Of a stretch of 64,000 nt of DNA, positions 36,618 to 46,074 are shown one piece after another. Position 1 is the first letter of the stretch. Each line of letters starts with the position of its first letter. Made by a program: the position numbers and the translations under genes. The notes below the pieces were generated by a model, which saw only the letters and a list, made by a program, of their open reading frames with translations, was not told the origin of the DNA and did no database searches. The stretch covers positions 558,001 through 622,000 of the forward strand of contig JAWKVX010000003.1 in the NCBI GenBank assembly GCA_041397825.1. The letters are read 5' to 3'. The stretch is from JANNSX01 sp041397825. Lineage in GTDB: Bacteria; Pseudomonadota; Alphaproteobacteria; Rhizobiales; Hyphomicrobiaceae.

Positions 36618-38027
36618 TCATTCGGCCGCTTTGAGAGCGGGTGTCCGGTCGAGCCAGGTGCCGAGATCGTCGAGCGCCCGCCGGGTCAGGGCCTGCTTGC
36701 GGGCGAGCGACTTGGCCGGTCCCCTGAGCCGGCGTTCGCCTTGGGGCATGTCGATCGGGGGAAAGAGGCCAAAATTGACATTCATTGGCTGGAAAGAGCG
36801 TGGTCCCGCATCGATGGTCGTGATGTGACCGCCCGTGATGTGATTGAGAAGCGCACCGATCGCCGTCGTCGCCGGCGGTGACTCCGCGACCTCCCCCAGA
36901 CGCTCCGCGGCGGCGAACCGACCTGCGATGAGGCCGATAGCGGCACTCTCGACGTAACCCTCGCAGCCCGTGATCTGTCCAGCGAATCGCAGCCGGGGCT
37001 GTGCCTTGAGCCGCAGGAGGGGATCGAGCAGGCGCGGACTGTCGAGATAGCTGTTTCGGTGCATGCCGCCGAGCCGGGCGAACTCGGCGCGCTCGAGGCC
37101 GGGTATCATCCGGAGGATGCGTTGTTGCTCGCCATATTTGAGCTTGGTCTGGAAGCCCACCATGTTCCAGAGCGTGCCGAGCGCGTTGTCCTGGCGAAGC
37201 TGCACCACGGCGTAGGGCTTGACGTCGGGCCGGTGCCGGTTGGTGAGGCCGACCGGCTTCATGGGCCCGTGCCGCAATGTCTCGATGCCACGCTCGGCCA
37301 TGACCTCGATTGGCAGACAGCCGTCGAAATAGGGCGTCGAGTCCTCCCATGCCTTGAAGTCGAGTTTCTCGCCCTGGACGAGCGCCTCGACGAAGGTCTC
37401 GTATTGCGGGCGGTCCAGCGGGCAGTTGATGTAGTCGGCGCCGCTGCCGCCGGGGCCGATTTTGTCATACCGGGACTGCATCCAGGCGACGCTCATGTCG
37501 ATCGACTCGCGATGTACGATGGGCGCGATGGCATCGAAGAAGGCCAGCGCCGTGCGATCGGTCAGCGACGCGATCGCCTCGCTCAAGGTCGGCGAGGTCA
37601 AAGGGCCGGTCGCAACGATGACATTGTCCCAGCTTTCTGGCGGCAGACCGGCGATCTCGCCCCGCTCGATCGTGATCGCCGGGTGATCTTCGAGACGGGC
37701 GGTGACCGCGGCGGAGAAACCGTCCCGGTCGACGGCCAGAGCGCCACCGGCCGGCAGCTTGTGACGATCGGCGGCGGCCATGATCAGCGAGCCGAGGCGC
37801 CGCATCTCTTCGTGCAGAAGGCCGACCGCATTGCTCTCGTGATCGTCGGATCGGAATGAGTTGGAACAGACGAGTTCGGCCAGTGCGGCCGTCCGATGGG
37901 CCTCGGTCCCTCGGACCGGCCGCATCTCATGGAGGATCACCGGCAGGCCGCGGGAAGCGACCTGAAATGCCGCCTCGGCGCCGGCGAGCCCTCCGCCGAC
38001 GATGTGAACAGGACGATCTGTGGCCAT
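36618..38027 (-). CDS. trmFO: Methylenetetrahydrofolate-tRNA-(uracil-5-)-methyltransferase
   Basis: TrmFO methylates U54 of tRNAs using methylenetetrahydrofolate and FAD. The 469-residue protein has the N-terminal FAD-binding HIVGGGLAGAEAAFQVA, the conserved ELVCSNSFRSDD cysteine region, GPGGSGADYINCPLDR, and FAGQITGCEGYVESAAIG near the C-terminus. It is present in Gram-positive bacteria and alphaproteobacteria, not in enterics, in agreement with the taxonomic reading. The ABC exporter gene follows after 93 bases. Confidence 0.96.
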   Translation of the reverse strand: MATDRPVHIVGGGLAGAEAAFQVASRGLPVILHEMRPVRGTEAHRTAALAELVCSNSFRSDDHESNAVGLLHEEMRRLGSLIMAAADRHKLPAGGALAVDRDGFSAAVTARLEDHPAITIERGEIAGLPPESWDNVIVATGPLTSPTLSEAIASLTDRTALAFFDAIAPIVHRESIDMSVAWMQSRYDKIGPGGSGADYINCPLDRPQYETFVEALVQGEKLDFKAWEDSTPYFDGCLPIEVMAERGIETLRHGPMKPVGLTNRHRPDVKPYAVVQLRQDNALGTLWNMVGFQTKLKYGEQQRILRMIPGLERAEFARLGGMHRNSYLDSPRLLDPLLRLKAQPRLRFAGQITGCEGYVESAAIGLIAGRFAAAERLGEVAESPPATTAIGALLNHITGGHITTIDAGPRSFQPMNVNFGLFPPIDMPQGERRLRGPAKSLARKQALTRRALDDLGTWLDRTPALKAAE

Positions 38028-38170
38028 GGCGTGACAAGGTAGTGGAAATCCCGGCTGCTCTCAATCCGCCGCCTTTGCAGGGGCCGACCGAAGCAGTTAT
38101 GGGGGGACGTCCGGTCAGTTCCCCGTTGCGTCGTGGCGTTTCCCGTCCACACCCATTTCCTGGTCAACGG

Positions 38171-38824
38171 ATGCTGCCCTACAGGTTCCTTCTGGCACTC
38201 TTGACGCTGCTTCCGGCACTTGCGGCCTGCACCTATGACCGCGACGGGCCGCCCGTGATGCATTTTGCCCAGTTCAAGGCGACGCCACCCGAAGGCAACA
38301 CCGCCATCGTCTGTCATGCCTACACCTGTAAGCAACAGACCCGCGTGAACTTTCCCCCGTCGGCGATCGCCGAGATCAAGACGCTGATGCAGAAGACAGC
38401 CAAGTCGGACACGCCGGCGGAGGAGCGCCGGGCGGTGGCCTATGCGATCGGCTGGTTCGAGAGGTATGTCGGCGACAAGATCGGTACGTCGGCCGATCGG
38501 CCGGGCATGGAGTATGAGGGGCCCGGCGACCCGACGCAGCAGGACTGCGTCGACGAGGCGACCAACACCACCAGCTACCTAATGATCCTCGAAAGGAACG
38601 GGCTCCTCAAGTATCACAAGGTCGGTGCGCCCTTCTCGAAGGAAAATCTGCTGCGAGGGGTCGCCGGCTGGCCGCACTGGACGGCGGTGCTCAATGAGGA
38701 AGGCACCGGACAGCGCTGGGCCGTCGATTCCTGGATCTACGAGAACGGCGAGAATCCGGCCATCGTCGAGACCGAGAAGTGGTATATCGAAGATCTGAAC
38801 TCGCTGCCGAAGCCTCTGGGCTGA
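38171..38824 (+). CDS. Conserved lipoprotein of unknown function
   Basis: The 217-residue protein has a lipoprotein signal with lipobox LAAC, placing the lipid-modified cysteine at residue 20. Mature sequence features include TAIVCHAYTCKQQTRVNF, AVAYAIGWFERYVGDK, QQDCVDEATNTTSYLMI and RWAVDSWIYENGENP. Similar alphaproteobacterial proteins exist but I know no function. No strong ribosome site is visible before the ATG at 38171, yet the signal requires it; the frame is open far upstream without a protein-like sequence. Confidence 0.78.
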   Translation: MLPYRFLLALLTLLPALAACTYDRDGPPVMHFAQFKATPPEGNTAIVCHAYTCKQQTRVNFPPSAIAEIKTLMQKTAKSDTPAEERRAVAYAIGWFERYVGDKIGTSADRPGMEYEGPGDPTQQDCVDEATNTTSYLMILERNGLLKYHKVGAPFSKENLLRGVAGWPHWTAVLNEEGTGQRWAVDSWIYENGENPAIVETEKWYIEDLNSLPKPLG

Positions 38825-38950
38825 GATGCACGCTTTCACGTCTCGACACGACAACGTGAGAGGTCTCGCGCCGGCGAGCGATCGTGCGTATATGGTCTGG
38901 AGGACGCGCCAACCGGTGGCGTCTGAAGGGCCGAAGGGGCACGTGCTGCC

Positions 38951-40330
38951 GTGGCGACCACAGCCAATGCAGATCTCACTGCGCGACTACGATTGACCAA
39001 GCGCATCGGGCGCTTTCTCGGCGACCCGCAGATTCCCGAACGTGTCCGCAATCTCATTCTCGCGAAGGAGATCGAGAGCGAGCGTCTGATCGGCTGGGTA
39101 CAGCTCGGCGTGGTCGCCACCTTCGCGGGCTTGTTCCTGATCGCGCCCCGACCGGCTGATGCGGGCATGACGATGTATGAGCCGGTGCCGATCGCGCTTG
39201 CCGCCTATGGGCTGTTCACAGTCGGCCGGCTTCTTCTGAGCTATCGGGGGCCGGTTCCGGGACCGGTGCTCATCCTCTCGATCCTGGCAGACGTCGCGCT
39301 GCTGCTCGGACTGATCTGGAGCTTTCACCTGCAATACGGTCAGGCTGCGGCATTCTCGCTGAAGATCCCGACCGTCATCTACATCTTCGTCTTCGTGGCA
39401 CTGCGGGCCCTGCGTTTCGATCCGCGCTACGTGCTTGCCGCCGGACTGTTCGCCGCTGTCGGGTGGGGTATACTGCTGGCGGCAACCGTGCGAGCCAGCG
39501 CGCCTGAGGCGGTGACGCGCAATTTCGTCACCTACCTGACGTCCAACAGCATTCTCTATGGCGCCGAGTTCGACAAGATCTTCACCATCCTCCTCGTCAG
39601 CGGCATCCTGACGGTCGCCGTCTGGCGGGCCCGGCGCACGCTATTCGCTGCCGTCCGCGAGGAGGTCGCCGGTCGTGAGGTTCGTCGGTTCCTCTCGGAT
39701 GGCGTCGCCGAGGCGATCGCAGGCGCCGACGAGCTGATCGCGCCCGGCGCCGCCGCCGAGCGCCAGGCGGCCATTGTGATGATCGACATTCGCGGCTTCA
39801 CGCGCTTCTCGATGACCGTGCCGCCGGCCGAGGTCGTGGCGCTGCTCACGGGGCTGCATGCCCGGATCCTTCCCATCATTCAGCGGCACGGCGGCGTCGT
39901 CGACAAGTTCCTGGGCGACGGCATCATGGCGACCTTCGGCGCGGTTCGGGCGAACGAGACGGCGGCGGCCGACGCGCTTCGGGCCCTTGATGAGGCGATG
40001 GCGGAGGCCACGCGATGGAGTGAGGATCACCCGCGCACCGGAAGTCGGCCAACGCTCGCGGTCAATGGGGCCGTGGTCGCGGGCACCGTGGTTTTTGCGA
40101 CCCTCGGCAGCGCCGATCGGCTCGAGTACACCGTCATCGGCGAGGCCGTAAACCTTTCGGCAAAGCTCGAGAAACACAACAAGGTCGCCGGGACGCGGGC
40201 CCTGACGGATCGGCCGACCCTCGAGCGGGCTCTCGCCCAAGGCTACCAACCGGGGTCTCGTCTCAAGTCGCTGCCGGCGTCGGACGTTGCCGGCGTCGCA
40301 GAGGCGCTCGATCTCATCGTCGTGGCTTGA
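38951..40330 (+). CDS. Membrane class III adenylate/guanylate cyclase
   Basis: The 459-residue protein makes a cyclic nucleotide, most likely cAMP. About six hydrophobic segments (about 48-230) precede a linker and the cyclase catalytic domain (about 265-455). The two metal aspartates are in VMIDIRGFTRF and DKFLGDGIMATFG; the transition-state region is YTVIGEAVNLSAKLEK. It starts with GTG at 38951. The neighbouring cNMP-binding protein (33349-33816) is a possible receiver of the signal, by inference only. Confidence 0.92.
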   Translation: MATTANADLTARLRLTKRIGRFLGDPQIPERVRNLILAKEIESERLIGWVQLGVVATFAGLFLIAPRPADAGMTMYEPVPIALAAYGLFTVGRLLLSYRGPVPGPVLILSILADVALLLGLIWSFHLQYGQAAAFSLKIPTVIYIFVFVALRALRFDPRYVLAAGLFAAVGWGILLAATVRASAPEAVTRNFVTYLTSNSILYGAEFDKIFTILLVSGILTVAVWRARRTLFAAVREEVAGREVRRFLSDGVAEAIAGADELIAPGAAAERQAAIVMIDIRGFTRFSMTVPPAEVVALLTGLHARILPIIQRHGGVVDKFLGDGIMATFGAVRANETAAADALRALDEAMAEATRWSEDHPRTGSRPTLAVNGAVVAGTVVFATLGSADRLEYTVIGEAVNLSAKLEKHNKVAGTRALTDRPTLERALAQGYQPGSRLKSLPASDVAGVAEALDLIVVA

Positions 40331-40413
40331 CCCCGGCCGCCTTTGCCACGCTCGGTGGCCGATTGTTGGCGTCGGAAACAAAAGAAGAACATGACTGCGA
40401 CCGTGTTGCCGGC

Positions 40414-40442
40414 TTGCTCTCGGCTGGTGTTTCCCCTATTTT
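40414..40442 (+). promoter_or_regulatory. Candidate sigma-70 promoter of rpoZ-rsh
   Basis: TTGCTC at 40414-40419 and TATTTT at 40437-40442 are separated by 17 bases, 36 bases before the rpoZ start. The match is reasonable for alphaproteobacterial promoters but was found by eye. Confidence 0.4.
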
Positions 40443-40478
40443 ACCTCGCCATTCCCCAAACTCCGAGAGGCTGAACGC

Positions 40479-40892
40479 ATGGCCCGCGTCACCGTCGAAG
40501 ATTGTGTCGACAAGATTCCAAACCGCTTCGAGCTGGTGCTGCTCTCGGCGCATCGTGCACGCGCCATCGCCAAGGGCGCGCCGATGGCCGTCGAAAAGGA
40601 CAACGACAAGAACCCCGTCGTGGCCCTGCGCGAGATCGCCGAGCGGGGTATCTCTCCCGAGGATTTGAAAGAGGACTTCATCCACGCGCTTCAGAAATAT
40701 GTCGAGGTCGACGAGCCGGAGGCCGATGCCGCTCCGGTGCTCGCCCCGGATACCCGCGCCCTTCCCGTCCTCGGCCGCGACGACCGCGCCGTCGACACGC
40801 AGATGGACCGCATGAGCGAGGAGGAGCTTCTCAGGGGGCTCGAGAGCATGGTGCCGATCGAGGCCTCCAATGCCAGCCAGAGGACGCGGTAA
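40479..40892 (+). CDS. rpoZ: RNA polymerase omega subunit
   Basis: Omega helps fold beta-prime and with it forms a (p)ppGpp binding site. The 137-residue protein begins MARVTVEDCVDKIPNRFELV and has ERGISPEDLKEDFI in the middle, with an acidic, longer C-terminal tail typical of alphaproteobacteria. GAGAGG precedes the ATG. It lies directly before the (p)ppGpp enzyme gene, the usual order in this class. Confidence 0.97.
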   Translation: MARVTVEDCVDKIPNRFELVLLSAHRARAIAKGAPMAVEKDNDKNPVVALREIAERGISPEDLKEDFIHALQKYVEVDEPEADAAPVLAPDTRALPVLGRDDRAVDTQMDRMSEEELLRGLESMVPIEASNASQRTR

Positions 40893-40976
40893 GGGCACCC
40901 TGCCCCACCGCCGCGAGAGAGGATCCTACGGGGCGGCCTGCGGCCGTCCCGACGCATTTCAGGCCGGGCTGCGGCC

Positions 40977-43196
40977 ATGATGCGCCAGTACGAGCTCGTC
41001 GAGCGGGTGCTGGCCTACGATCCGTCGGCCGACGAAAACCTGCTCAATCGCGCCTATGTCTATGCCATGCGGGCGCACGGCCATCAGAAGCGCGCTTCGG
41101 GAGATCCCTATTTCTCGCACCCACTCGAGGTGGCGGCGATCCTCACTGATCTGAAGCTCGACGCCGCAACCATCGCCACGGCGCTGCTGCACGACACGAT
41201 CGAGGACACCAGCACGACCCGTGACGAGATCGATCAGTTGTTCGGGCCCGAGATCGGCCATCTGGTCGAGGGGCTCACCAAGATCAAGAAGCTCGACCTG
41301 GTCACCAAGCAGGCGGAGCAGGCCGAGAATTTTCGCAAGCTGCTGATCGCCATCTCGACCGACATTCGCGTGCTGCTGGTCAAGCTCGCCGACCGCCTGC
41401 ACAATATGCGCACCCTCGACCACATGCCCGAGGCGAAGCGAGCCCGCATCGCCGAGGAGACTCTCGAGATCTATGCCCCGCTCGCCGGGCGCATGGGAAT
41501 GCAGTGGTTGCGAGAGGAGCTCGAGGAGCTGTCGTTCCGCTGGATCAACCCGGCGGCCCACGCGACTGTCGTCGGCAAGCTCACCGAGCTGCACAAGAAG
41601 AATGAAGGGCTGATCTCAGAGATTCTCAGCACGCTTCGCGAGAAGCTCGCCACCAGCGGCATCGAGGCCGAGGTCACGGGCCGCGAGAAGAAGCCCTATG
41701 CCATCTGGCGCAAGATGGAGCGCAAGCAGATCTCACTGGAGCAGCTGTCTGACATCTATGGCTTTCGCATCATGGTCCACAACACGGCGGGTTGCTACCA
41801 GGCGCTCGGCGTGGTGCACACGGGCTGGCGATCGGTGCCCGGCCGGTTCAAGGACTACATCTCCAATCCGAAGCAGAACGACTATCGCTCGATCCACACG
41901 ACCATCGTCGGGCCACGGCATCAGCGCGTCGAGCTGCAGATCCGCACCGAGATCATGCATCAGATCGCCGAGTATGGCGTCGCCGCTCACAATCTCTACA
42001 AGGACCAGATCGAGGGCGAGGGGGGATCGCCGGCCTATGACTGGCTCCGCCGCCTCGTCGACACGCTGTTGATGGGAGACAACTCGGAGGAGTTCCTCGA
42101 GCATACAAAGCTCGAGCTGTTCCAGGACCAGGTGTTCTGCTTCACGCCGAAAGGCCGGCTCATTGCGCTGCCAAGGGGAGCCACGCCGATCGATTTCGCC
42201 TATGCAGTCCACACCGACGTCGGCAACCATTGCGTCGGTTGCCGGATCAACGGGCATCACCGCCCCCTGACAACGGAGCTCAGAAACGGCGACGAGGTGG
42301 AGATTCAGACGGCCGAGGCACAGACGCCGCCGGCCGCTTGGGAAAGCATTGCCCGTACCGGCAAGGCCCGCTCGACCATCCGCCGCGCCAACAAGGAGCG
42401 GACGCGCCTCAAGTTCGGCGAGCTCGGCCGACAGATCCTGAAGTCCGCCTTCGCCAGCGCCCACAAGGCCTATGGCGACGACATGGTGCAGAAGGGGCTG
42501 CCGAAACTGGCGCAAAAGTCGGTCGACGAGGTGCTCGTCGCCGTCGCCAAGGGCGAGCTCAAGACCATCACGGTGCTCAAGGCCGTCTTTCCGGGCGACG
42601 AGCTCAAGGCCGAGAGGCCGGCGGACCGGCGACAGCGCAACCGCTATGAGGGGCGACCCGATGAGGGCTGGTTCAACCTGACGAAGGTGATCGGCCTGAA
42701 GTTCCGGCTGCCGTCACGCGCGGCGGTGTCGACCGACGGTGGCATGACTGCCGGCATTCCCATCCGCGGGCTCAAGGGAGGGCTACCGGTCGATTTCGGC
42801 GAAGGCGGTGCGGTGCCGGGCGACAAGATCGTCGGTATCGTCACGCCCGATCGTGGCATCCTGGTGTTTCCTATCCACTCGCCGAAGCTGCAGCAATACG
42901 ACGACATGGAAGGCTGGATCGACGTCGCCTGGGACATCGACGAGGAGAATCCCGAACGCTTCAAGACCCGGATCGCCGTCACCGCGCTCAATCAGCCCGG
43001 AACGCTTGCACAGATCGCCCAGGTCATCGGCACGCTCGATGGCAACATCGATACGCTGACGATGACCGAGCGCGCCGCCGATTTCACGCGCATGGAGATC
43101 GAGCTCGAGGTCTGGGACCTCGAGCATCTGAACCGCATCACCTCGGGCCTGACGGCCAAGCCGGTCGTCAGCTCGGTGGAGCGGGTCTTTCAATAG
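40977..43196 (+). CDS. rsh: Bifunctional (p)ppGpp synthetase/hydrolase (Rsh)
   Basis: The 739-residue protein controls the stringent response. In order it has the HD hydrolase domain (HPLEVAAILTDL, LLHDTIEDT intact, so hydrolysis is expected), the synthetase domain (DIYGFRIMV, RFKDYISNPKQNDYRSIHT), a TGS domain (VFCFTPKGRLIALPRGATP), a helical zinc-finger-like part and a C-terminal ACT domain (FKTRIAVTALNQPGTLAQIAQ). Both catalytic domains appear competent, as in the single Rsh of Rhizobiales. Two ATG codons begin the frame. Confidence 0.96.
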   Translation: MMRQYELVERVLAYDPSADENLLNRAYVYAMRAHGHQKRASGDPYFSHPLEVAAILTDLKLDAATIATALLHDTIEDTSTTRDEIDQLFGPEIGHLVEGLTKIKKLDLVTKQAEQAENFRKLLIAISTDIRVLLVKLADRLHNMRTLDHMPEAKRARIAEETLEIYAPLAGRMGMQWLREELEELSFRWINPAAHATVVGKLTELHKKNEGLISEILSTLREKLATSGIEAEVTGREKKPYAIWRKMERKQISLEQLSDIYGFRIMVHNTAGCYQALGVVHTGWRSVPGRFKDYISNPKQNDYRSIHTTIVGPRHQRVELQIRTEIMHQIAEYGVAAHNLYKDQIEGEGGSPAYDWLRRLVDTLLMGDNSEEFLEHTKLELFQDQVFCFTPKGRLIALPRGATPIDFAYAVHTDVGNHCVGCRINGHHRPLTTELRNGDEVEIQTAEAQTPPAAWESIARTGKARSTIRRANKERTRLKFGELGRQILKSAFASAHKAYGDDMVQKGLPKLAQKSVDEVLVAVAKGELKTITVLKAVFPGDELKAERPADRRQRNRYEGRPDEGWFNLTKVIGLKFRLPSRAAVSTDGGMTAGIPIRGLKGGLPVDFGEGGAVPGDKIVGIVTPDRGILVFPIHSPKLQQYDDMEGWIDVAWDIDEENPERFKTRIAVTALNQPGTLAQIAQVIGTLDGNIDTLTMTERAADFTRMEIELEVWDLEHLNRITSGLTAKPVVSSVERVFQ

Positions 43197-43291
43197 GCGG
43201 GTGGTTAGGGACGTCACTGCCGGAACATGGATCGGGCAGGGGGCGATGTGCTAGGCTGACCGGATCGAAACCCAGATAGTCCCCGACATTC

Positions 43292-44065
43292 ATGTCCTCG
43301 CAAACACCCATCCATCGCCACCTTCGTCTCGGGGTCAACATCGATCACGTGGCAACGATCCGCAATGCCCGTGGCGGTCGGTTGCCCGATCCCGTGCGAG
43401 CGGCCTTGGCGGCGATCGAGGCCGGCGCGGATGGCATTACGGCACATCTCCGCGAGGACCGGCGGCACATTCGCGACGCCGACATGGATCGGCTCAAGGC
43501 CGAGATCAGCAAGCCGTTGAACTTCGAGATGGCGGCGACCGAGGAGATGTTGGCAATCGCGCTGCGGACGAGTCCGCATGCGGTCTGCCTGGTGCCGGAG
43601 AAGCGTGAGGAGCGGACGACGGAAGGCGGGCTCGACGTGATCGGTGGCCACAACCATCTGGCGCCCTACATCTCCCGCCTGACGGATGCCGGCATCCGTG
43701 TCTCGCTCTTCATCGAGGCGGACCCTCGGGCGATCGAGGCCTCGGCCAAGCTGAAGGCGCCGGTCGTCGAGCTGCACACGGGCAGTTGGTGCGACGCCAT
43801 CGCCAATGGAGAGACGGAAAGGGCCGAGCGGGAGTTCGAGCGGCTCCGACGGGGGGCCGAGCAGTCGGCGACTCTCGGCCTCGAGCCGCACGCGGGTCAC
43901 GGTCTCGACTACGCGACGGCCGAGCGCATCTCCATGCTGCCCGAGCTGGCCGAGCTCAATATCGGGCATTTCCTGGTGGGGGAGGCGGTCTTTGTCGGGC
44001 TGGCGCAGAGCATCCGGGAGATGCGGGCCGCCATGGACCGGGGCCGGGCGAGGGCTGGGCGGTGA
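43292..44065 (+). CDS. pdxJ: Pyridoxine 5'-phosphate synthase
   Basis: PdxJ closes the ring of vitamin B6 using deoxyxylulose 5-phosphate and aminoacetone phosphate. The 257-residue TIM barrel shows LRLGVNIDHVATIRNARGG, DGITAHLREDRRHI, NFEMAATEEML and a VELHTGSWCDA segment, then LEPHAGHGLDY and LNIGHFLVGEAVFVGL. The stop overlaps the acpS start by 4 bases (GTGA). Confidence 0.96.
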   Translation: MSSQTPIHRHLRLGVNIDHVATIRNARGGRLPDPVRAALAAIEAGADGITAHLREDRRHIRDADMDRLKAEISKPLNFEMAATEEMLAIALRTSPHAVCLVPEKREERTTEGGLDVIGGHNHLAPYISRLTDAGIRVSLFIEADPRAIEASAKLKAPVVELHTGSWCDAIANGETERAEREFERLRRGAEQSATLGLEPHAGHGLDYATAERISMLPELAELNIGHFLVGEAVFVGLAQSIREMRAAMDRGRARAGR

Positions 44066-44475
44066 TCATCGGTCTCGGCAACGACCTTATCGACATCCGC
44101 CGCATCGAGAATGCGATCGAGAAGTACGGCGACCGCTTCCTCGACCGGATCTTCACCCCCGTCGAGCGGGCCAAATCGGACCGACGGGCGGCCCGGGCCG
44201 CCTCCTATGCCAAACGCTTCGCCGCCAAGGAAGCCTGCGCCAAGGCGCTGGGGACCGGGCTCAGCCAGGGCGTCTACTGGCGGGATATGGGGGTGGTCAA
44301 TCTGGCCTCCGGCCGCCCGACATTCGCGCTGACGGGAGGGGCCCTGGCGAGGCTCAACGATATCACGCCGCCGGGCTATGAGGCCCGGATCGACCTGACC
44401 ATCACGGACGATTTCCCGCTCGCACAGGCGATCGTCATCATTTCGGGGCTGAATACGAAGTTTGACCCCCGGTAG
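44062..44475 (+). CDS. acpS: Holo-[acyl-carrier-protein] synthase
   Basis: AcpS attaches the phosphopantetheine arm to acyl carrier proteins, which include the one encoded at 31281. The 137-residue protein has the magnesium-binding GLGNDLIDIRRIENAI at the start and FAAKEACAKALGTG in the middle. It begins with GTG inside the pdxJ stop, so the two are coupled. Confidence 0.95.
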   Translation: MIIGLGNDLIDIRRIENAIEKYGDRFLDRIFTPVERAKSDRRAARAASYAKRFAAKEACAKALGTGLSQGVYWRDMGVVNLASGRPTFALTGGALARLNDITPPGYEARIDLTITDDFPLAQAIVIISGLNTKFDPR

Positions 44476-44585
44476 GTCTTGGCATGCGGCCCTTCGATTG
44501 CCACCTTGCCTCGGCAGAAGGTATAGGGTCAGGCCTGCAGCCGACGGCCGCCATGCGGGCGCCAACAACCCAGTGAGGCCAATCC

Positions 44586-45365
44586 TTGAGTGAGCCCTTG
44601 ACCAAGTCCAGCGACCCCCCCGTCAAGTCGACTGCCGCCGAGCTGTGGGACATCACCAAGGTCGTTCTGCAGGCGCTGGCACTCGCCATCTTCGTGCGCA
44701 TATTCCTCTATCAGCCCTTCAACATCCCATCGGGCTCGATGGAGAATACGCTGTTGGTCGGCGACTACCTGTTCGTCTCCAAGTTCAGCTACGGCTACAG
44801 CAAATACTCCTTTCCGTTCGACGCCATTCCTTTCTCCGGCCGTATCTGGTCGGGCGAGCCCGAGCGCGGCGACATCGCCGTCTTCCGCAAGCCGACGAAC
44901 CTCGAAGAGGATTTCATCAAGCGCGTCATCGGGCTGCCGGGCGACAAGGTGCAGATGAAGGACGGGCAGCTCTACATCAATGGCGAGGCCGTGCCGAAGG
45001 TGCGGGTGGAGGACTATGACGAGCCGGATCGATATGGGAATGACCGCAAGATTCCCAGGTTCGAGGAGACGCTGCCGAATGGCGTCAAGTACTTTGTCCT
45101 GGACCGCTGGCCCGACAGCGAGGGGGACAACACGAGCGAGTTCACCGTGCCGGCCGGCCACTATTTCATGATGGGCGACAATCGGGACAACTCCTCGGAC
45201 TCGCGCTTTCAAGGGCCTGACAAGGTCGGATTTGTCCCGCTCGAGAATTTCATCGGCCGGGCCCAGATCATCTTCTACTCGACCGATGGAACGGCGGGCT
45301 GGCTCGAGCCCTGGCGCTGGCCGGTGGCGACGAGATGGTCCCGGATCGGTCAACTCACGCGGTGA
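44586..45365 (+). CDS. lepB: Signal peptidase I
   Basis: LepB removes signal peptides at the inner membrane. The 259-residue protein has one N-terminal transmembrane helix (about 25-42), the catalytic Ser51 in PSGSMENTL, the general base Lys112 in FIKRVIGLPGD and the late GDNRDNSSDSR motif. The start is a TTG at 44586 with GAGG upstream; no ATG or GTG fits before the membrane helix. Confidence 0.95.
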   Translation: MSEPLTKSSDPPVKSTAAELWDITKVVLQALALAIFVRIFLYQPFNIPSGSMENTLLVGDYLFVSKFSYGYSKYSFPFDAIPFSGRIWSGEPERGDIAVFRKPTNLEEDFIKRVIGLPGDKVQMKDGQLYINGEAVPKVRVEDYDEPDRYGNDRKIPRFEETLPNGVKYFVLDRWPDSEGDNTSEFTVPAGHYFMMGDNRDNSSDSRFQGPDKVGFVPLENFIGRAQIIFYSTDGTAGWLEPWRWPVATRWSRIGQLTR

Positions 45366-45372
45366 GGCTACT

Positions 45373-46074
45373 GTGAAGGGCAAGAGCCGCCGTGATCTCG
45401 AGCTGGCCCTCGGTCACCGCTTCAAGCGCAAGGCATTGCTCGAGCAGGCGCTGACGCATGCGAGCGCCCGCGAAGGCAATGGTGCGGCGCCCGACAACGA
45501 GCGCCTGGAGTTCCTGGGAGATCGCGTTCTCGGATTGGTCATCGCGGAAGTGATCTGCGAGCAGTTTCCGGAGGCCTCCGAAGGCGATCTGGCGCGCCGA
45601 TTCAATCGCCTGGTCCGGCGCGAGACCTGTGCCGCGGTTGCGACCGAGATCGGGCTCGGGCCACATCTCGTCATGAGTGTCAGCGAGCATGGCTCCGGCG
45701 GACGGGCCAAGAGCAACATCCTGGCCGATGCCTGCGAGGCGTTGCTCGGGGCGCTCTACCTCGAGGCCGGCTTCGAGAAGACGCGCGACGTCATACGTGC
45801 GCTCTGGAGCGATCATATCGATGGCGCGACCGCCGTGCGGGCCGATCCAAAGACGGCGCTCCAGGAATGGGCGCAGTCGATCGGCCCGGACCTGCCGCAA
45901 TACAAAGAGGTCAAGCGCGCCGGTCCCCAACATGCGCCGAGCTTCACGGCAGAGGTCCGCATCAAGGGGCAGGATCCCGCCGCCGGCACGGGGCCGAACA
46001 AGCGGCAGGCGGAGCAGGCCGCCGCGAAGGCAATGCTGGAGCGCCTGGGACTGTGGGACGTGCGACATGACTGA
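45373..46074 (+). CDS. rnc: Ribonuclease III
   Basis: RNase III cuts double-stranded RNA, including rRNA precursors. The 233-residue protein has the catalytic NERLEFLGDRVLGLVIAE, a second acidic DACEALLGALYLEAG and a C-terminal double-stranded RNA-binding domain (about 155-228). It begins with GTG, 8 bases after lepB and preceded by TGAGG. Its end overlaps the era start by 8 bases. Confidence 0.96.
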   Translation: MKGKSRRDLELALGHRFKRKALLEQALTHASAREGNGAAPDNERLEFLGDRVLGLVIAEVICEQFPEASEGDLARRFNRLVRRETCAAVATEIGLGPHLVMSVSEHGSGGRAKSNILADACEALLGALYLEAGFEKTRDVIRALWSDHIDGATAVRADPKTALQEWAQSIGPDLPQYKEVKRAGPQHAPSFTAEVRIKGQDPAAGTGPNKRQAEQAAAKAMLERLGLWDVRHD

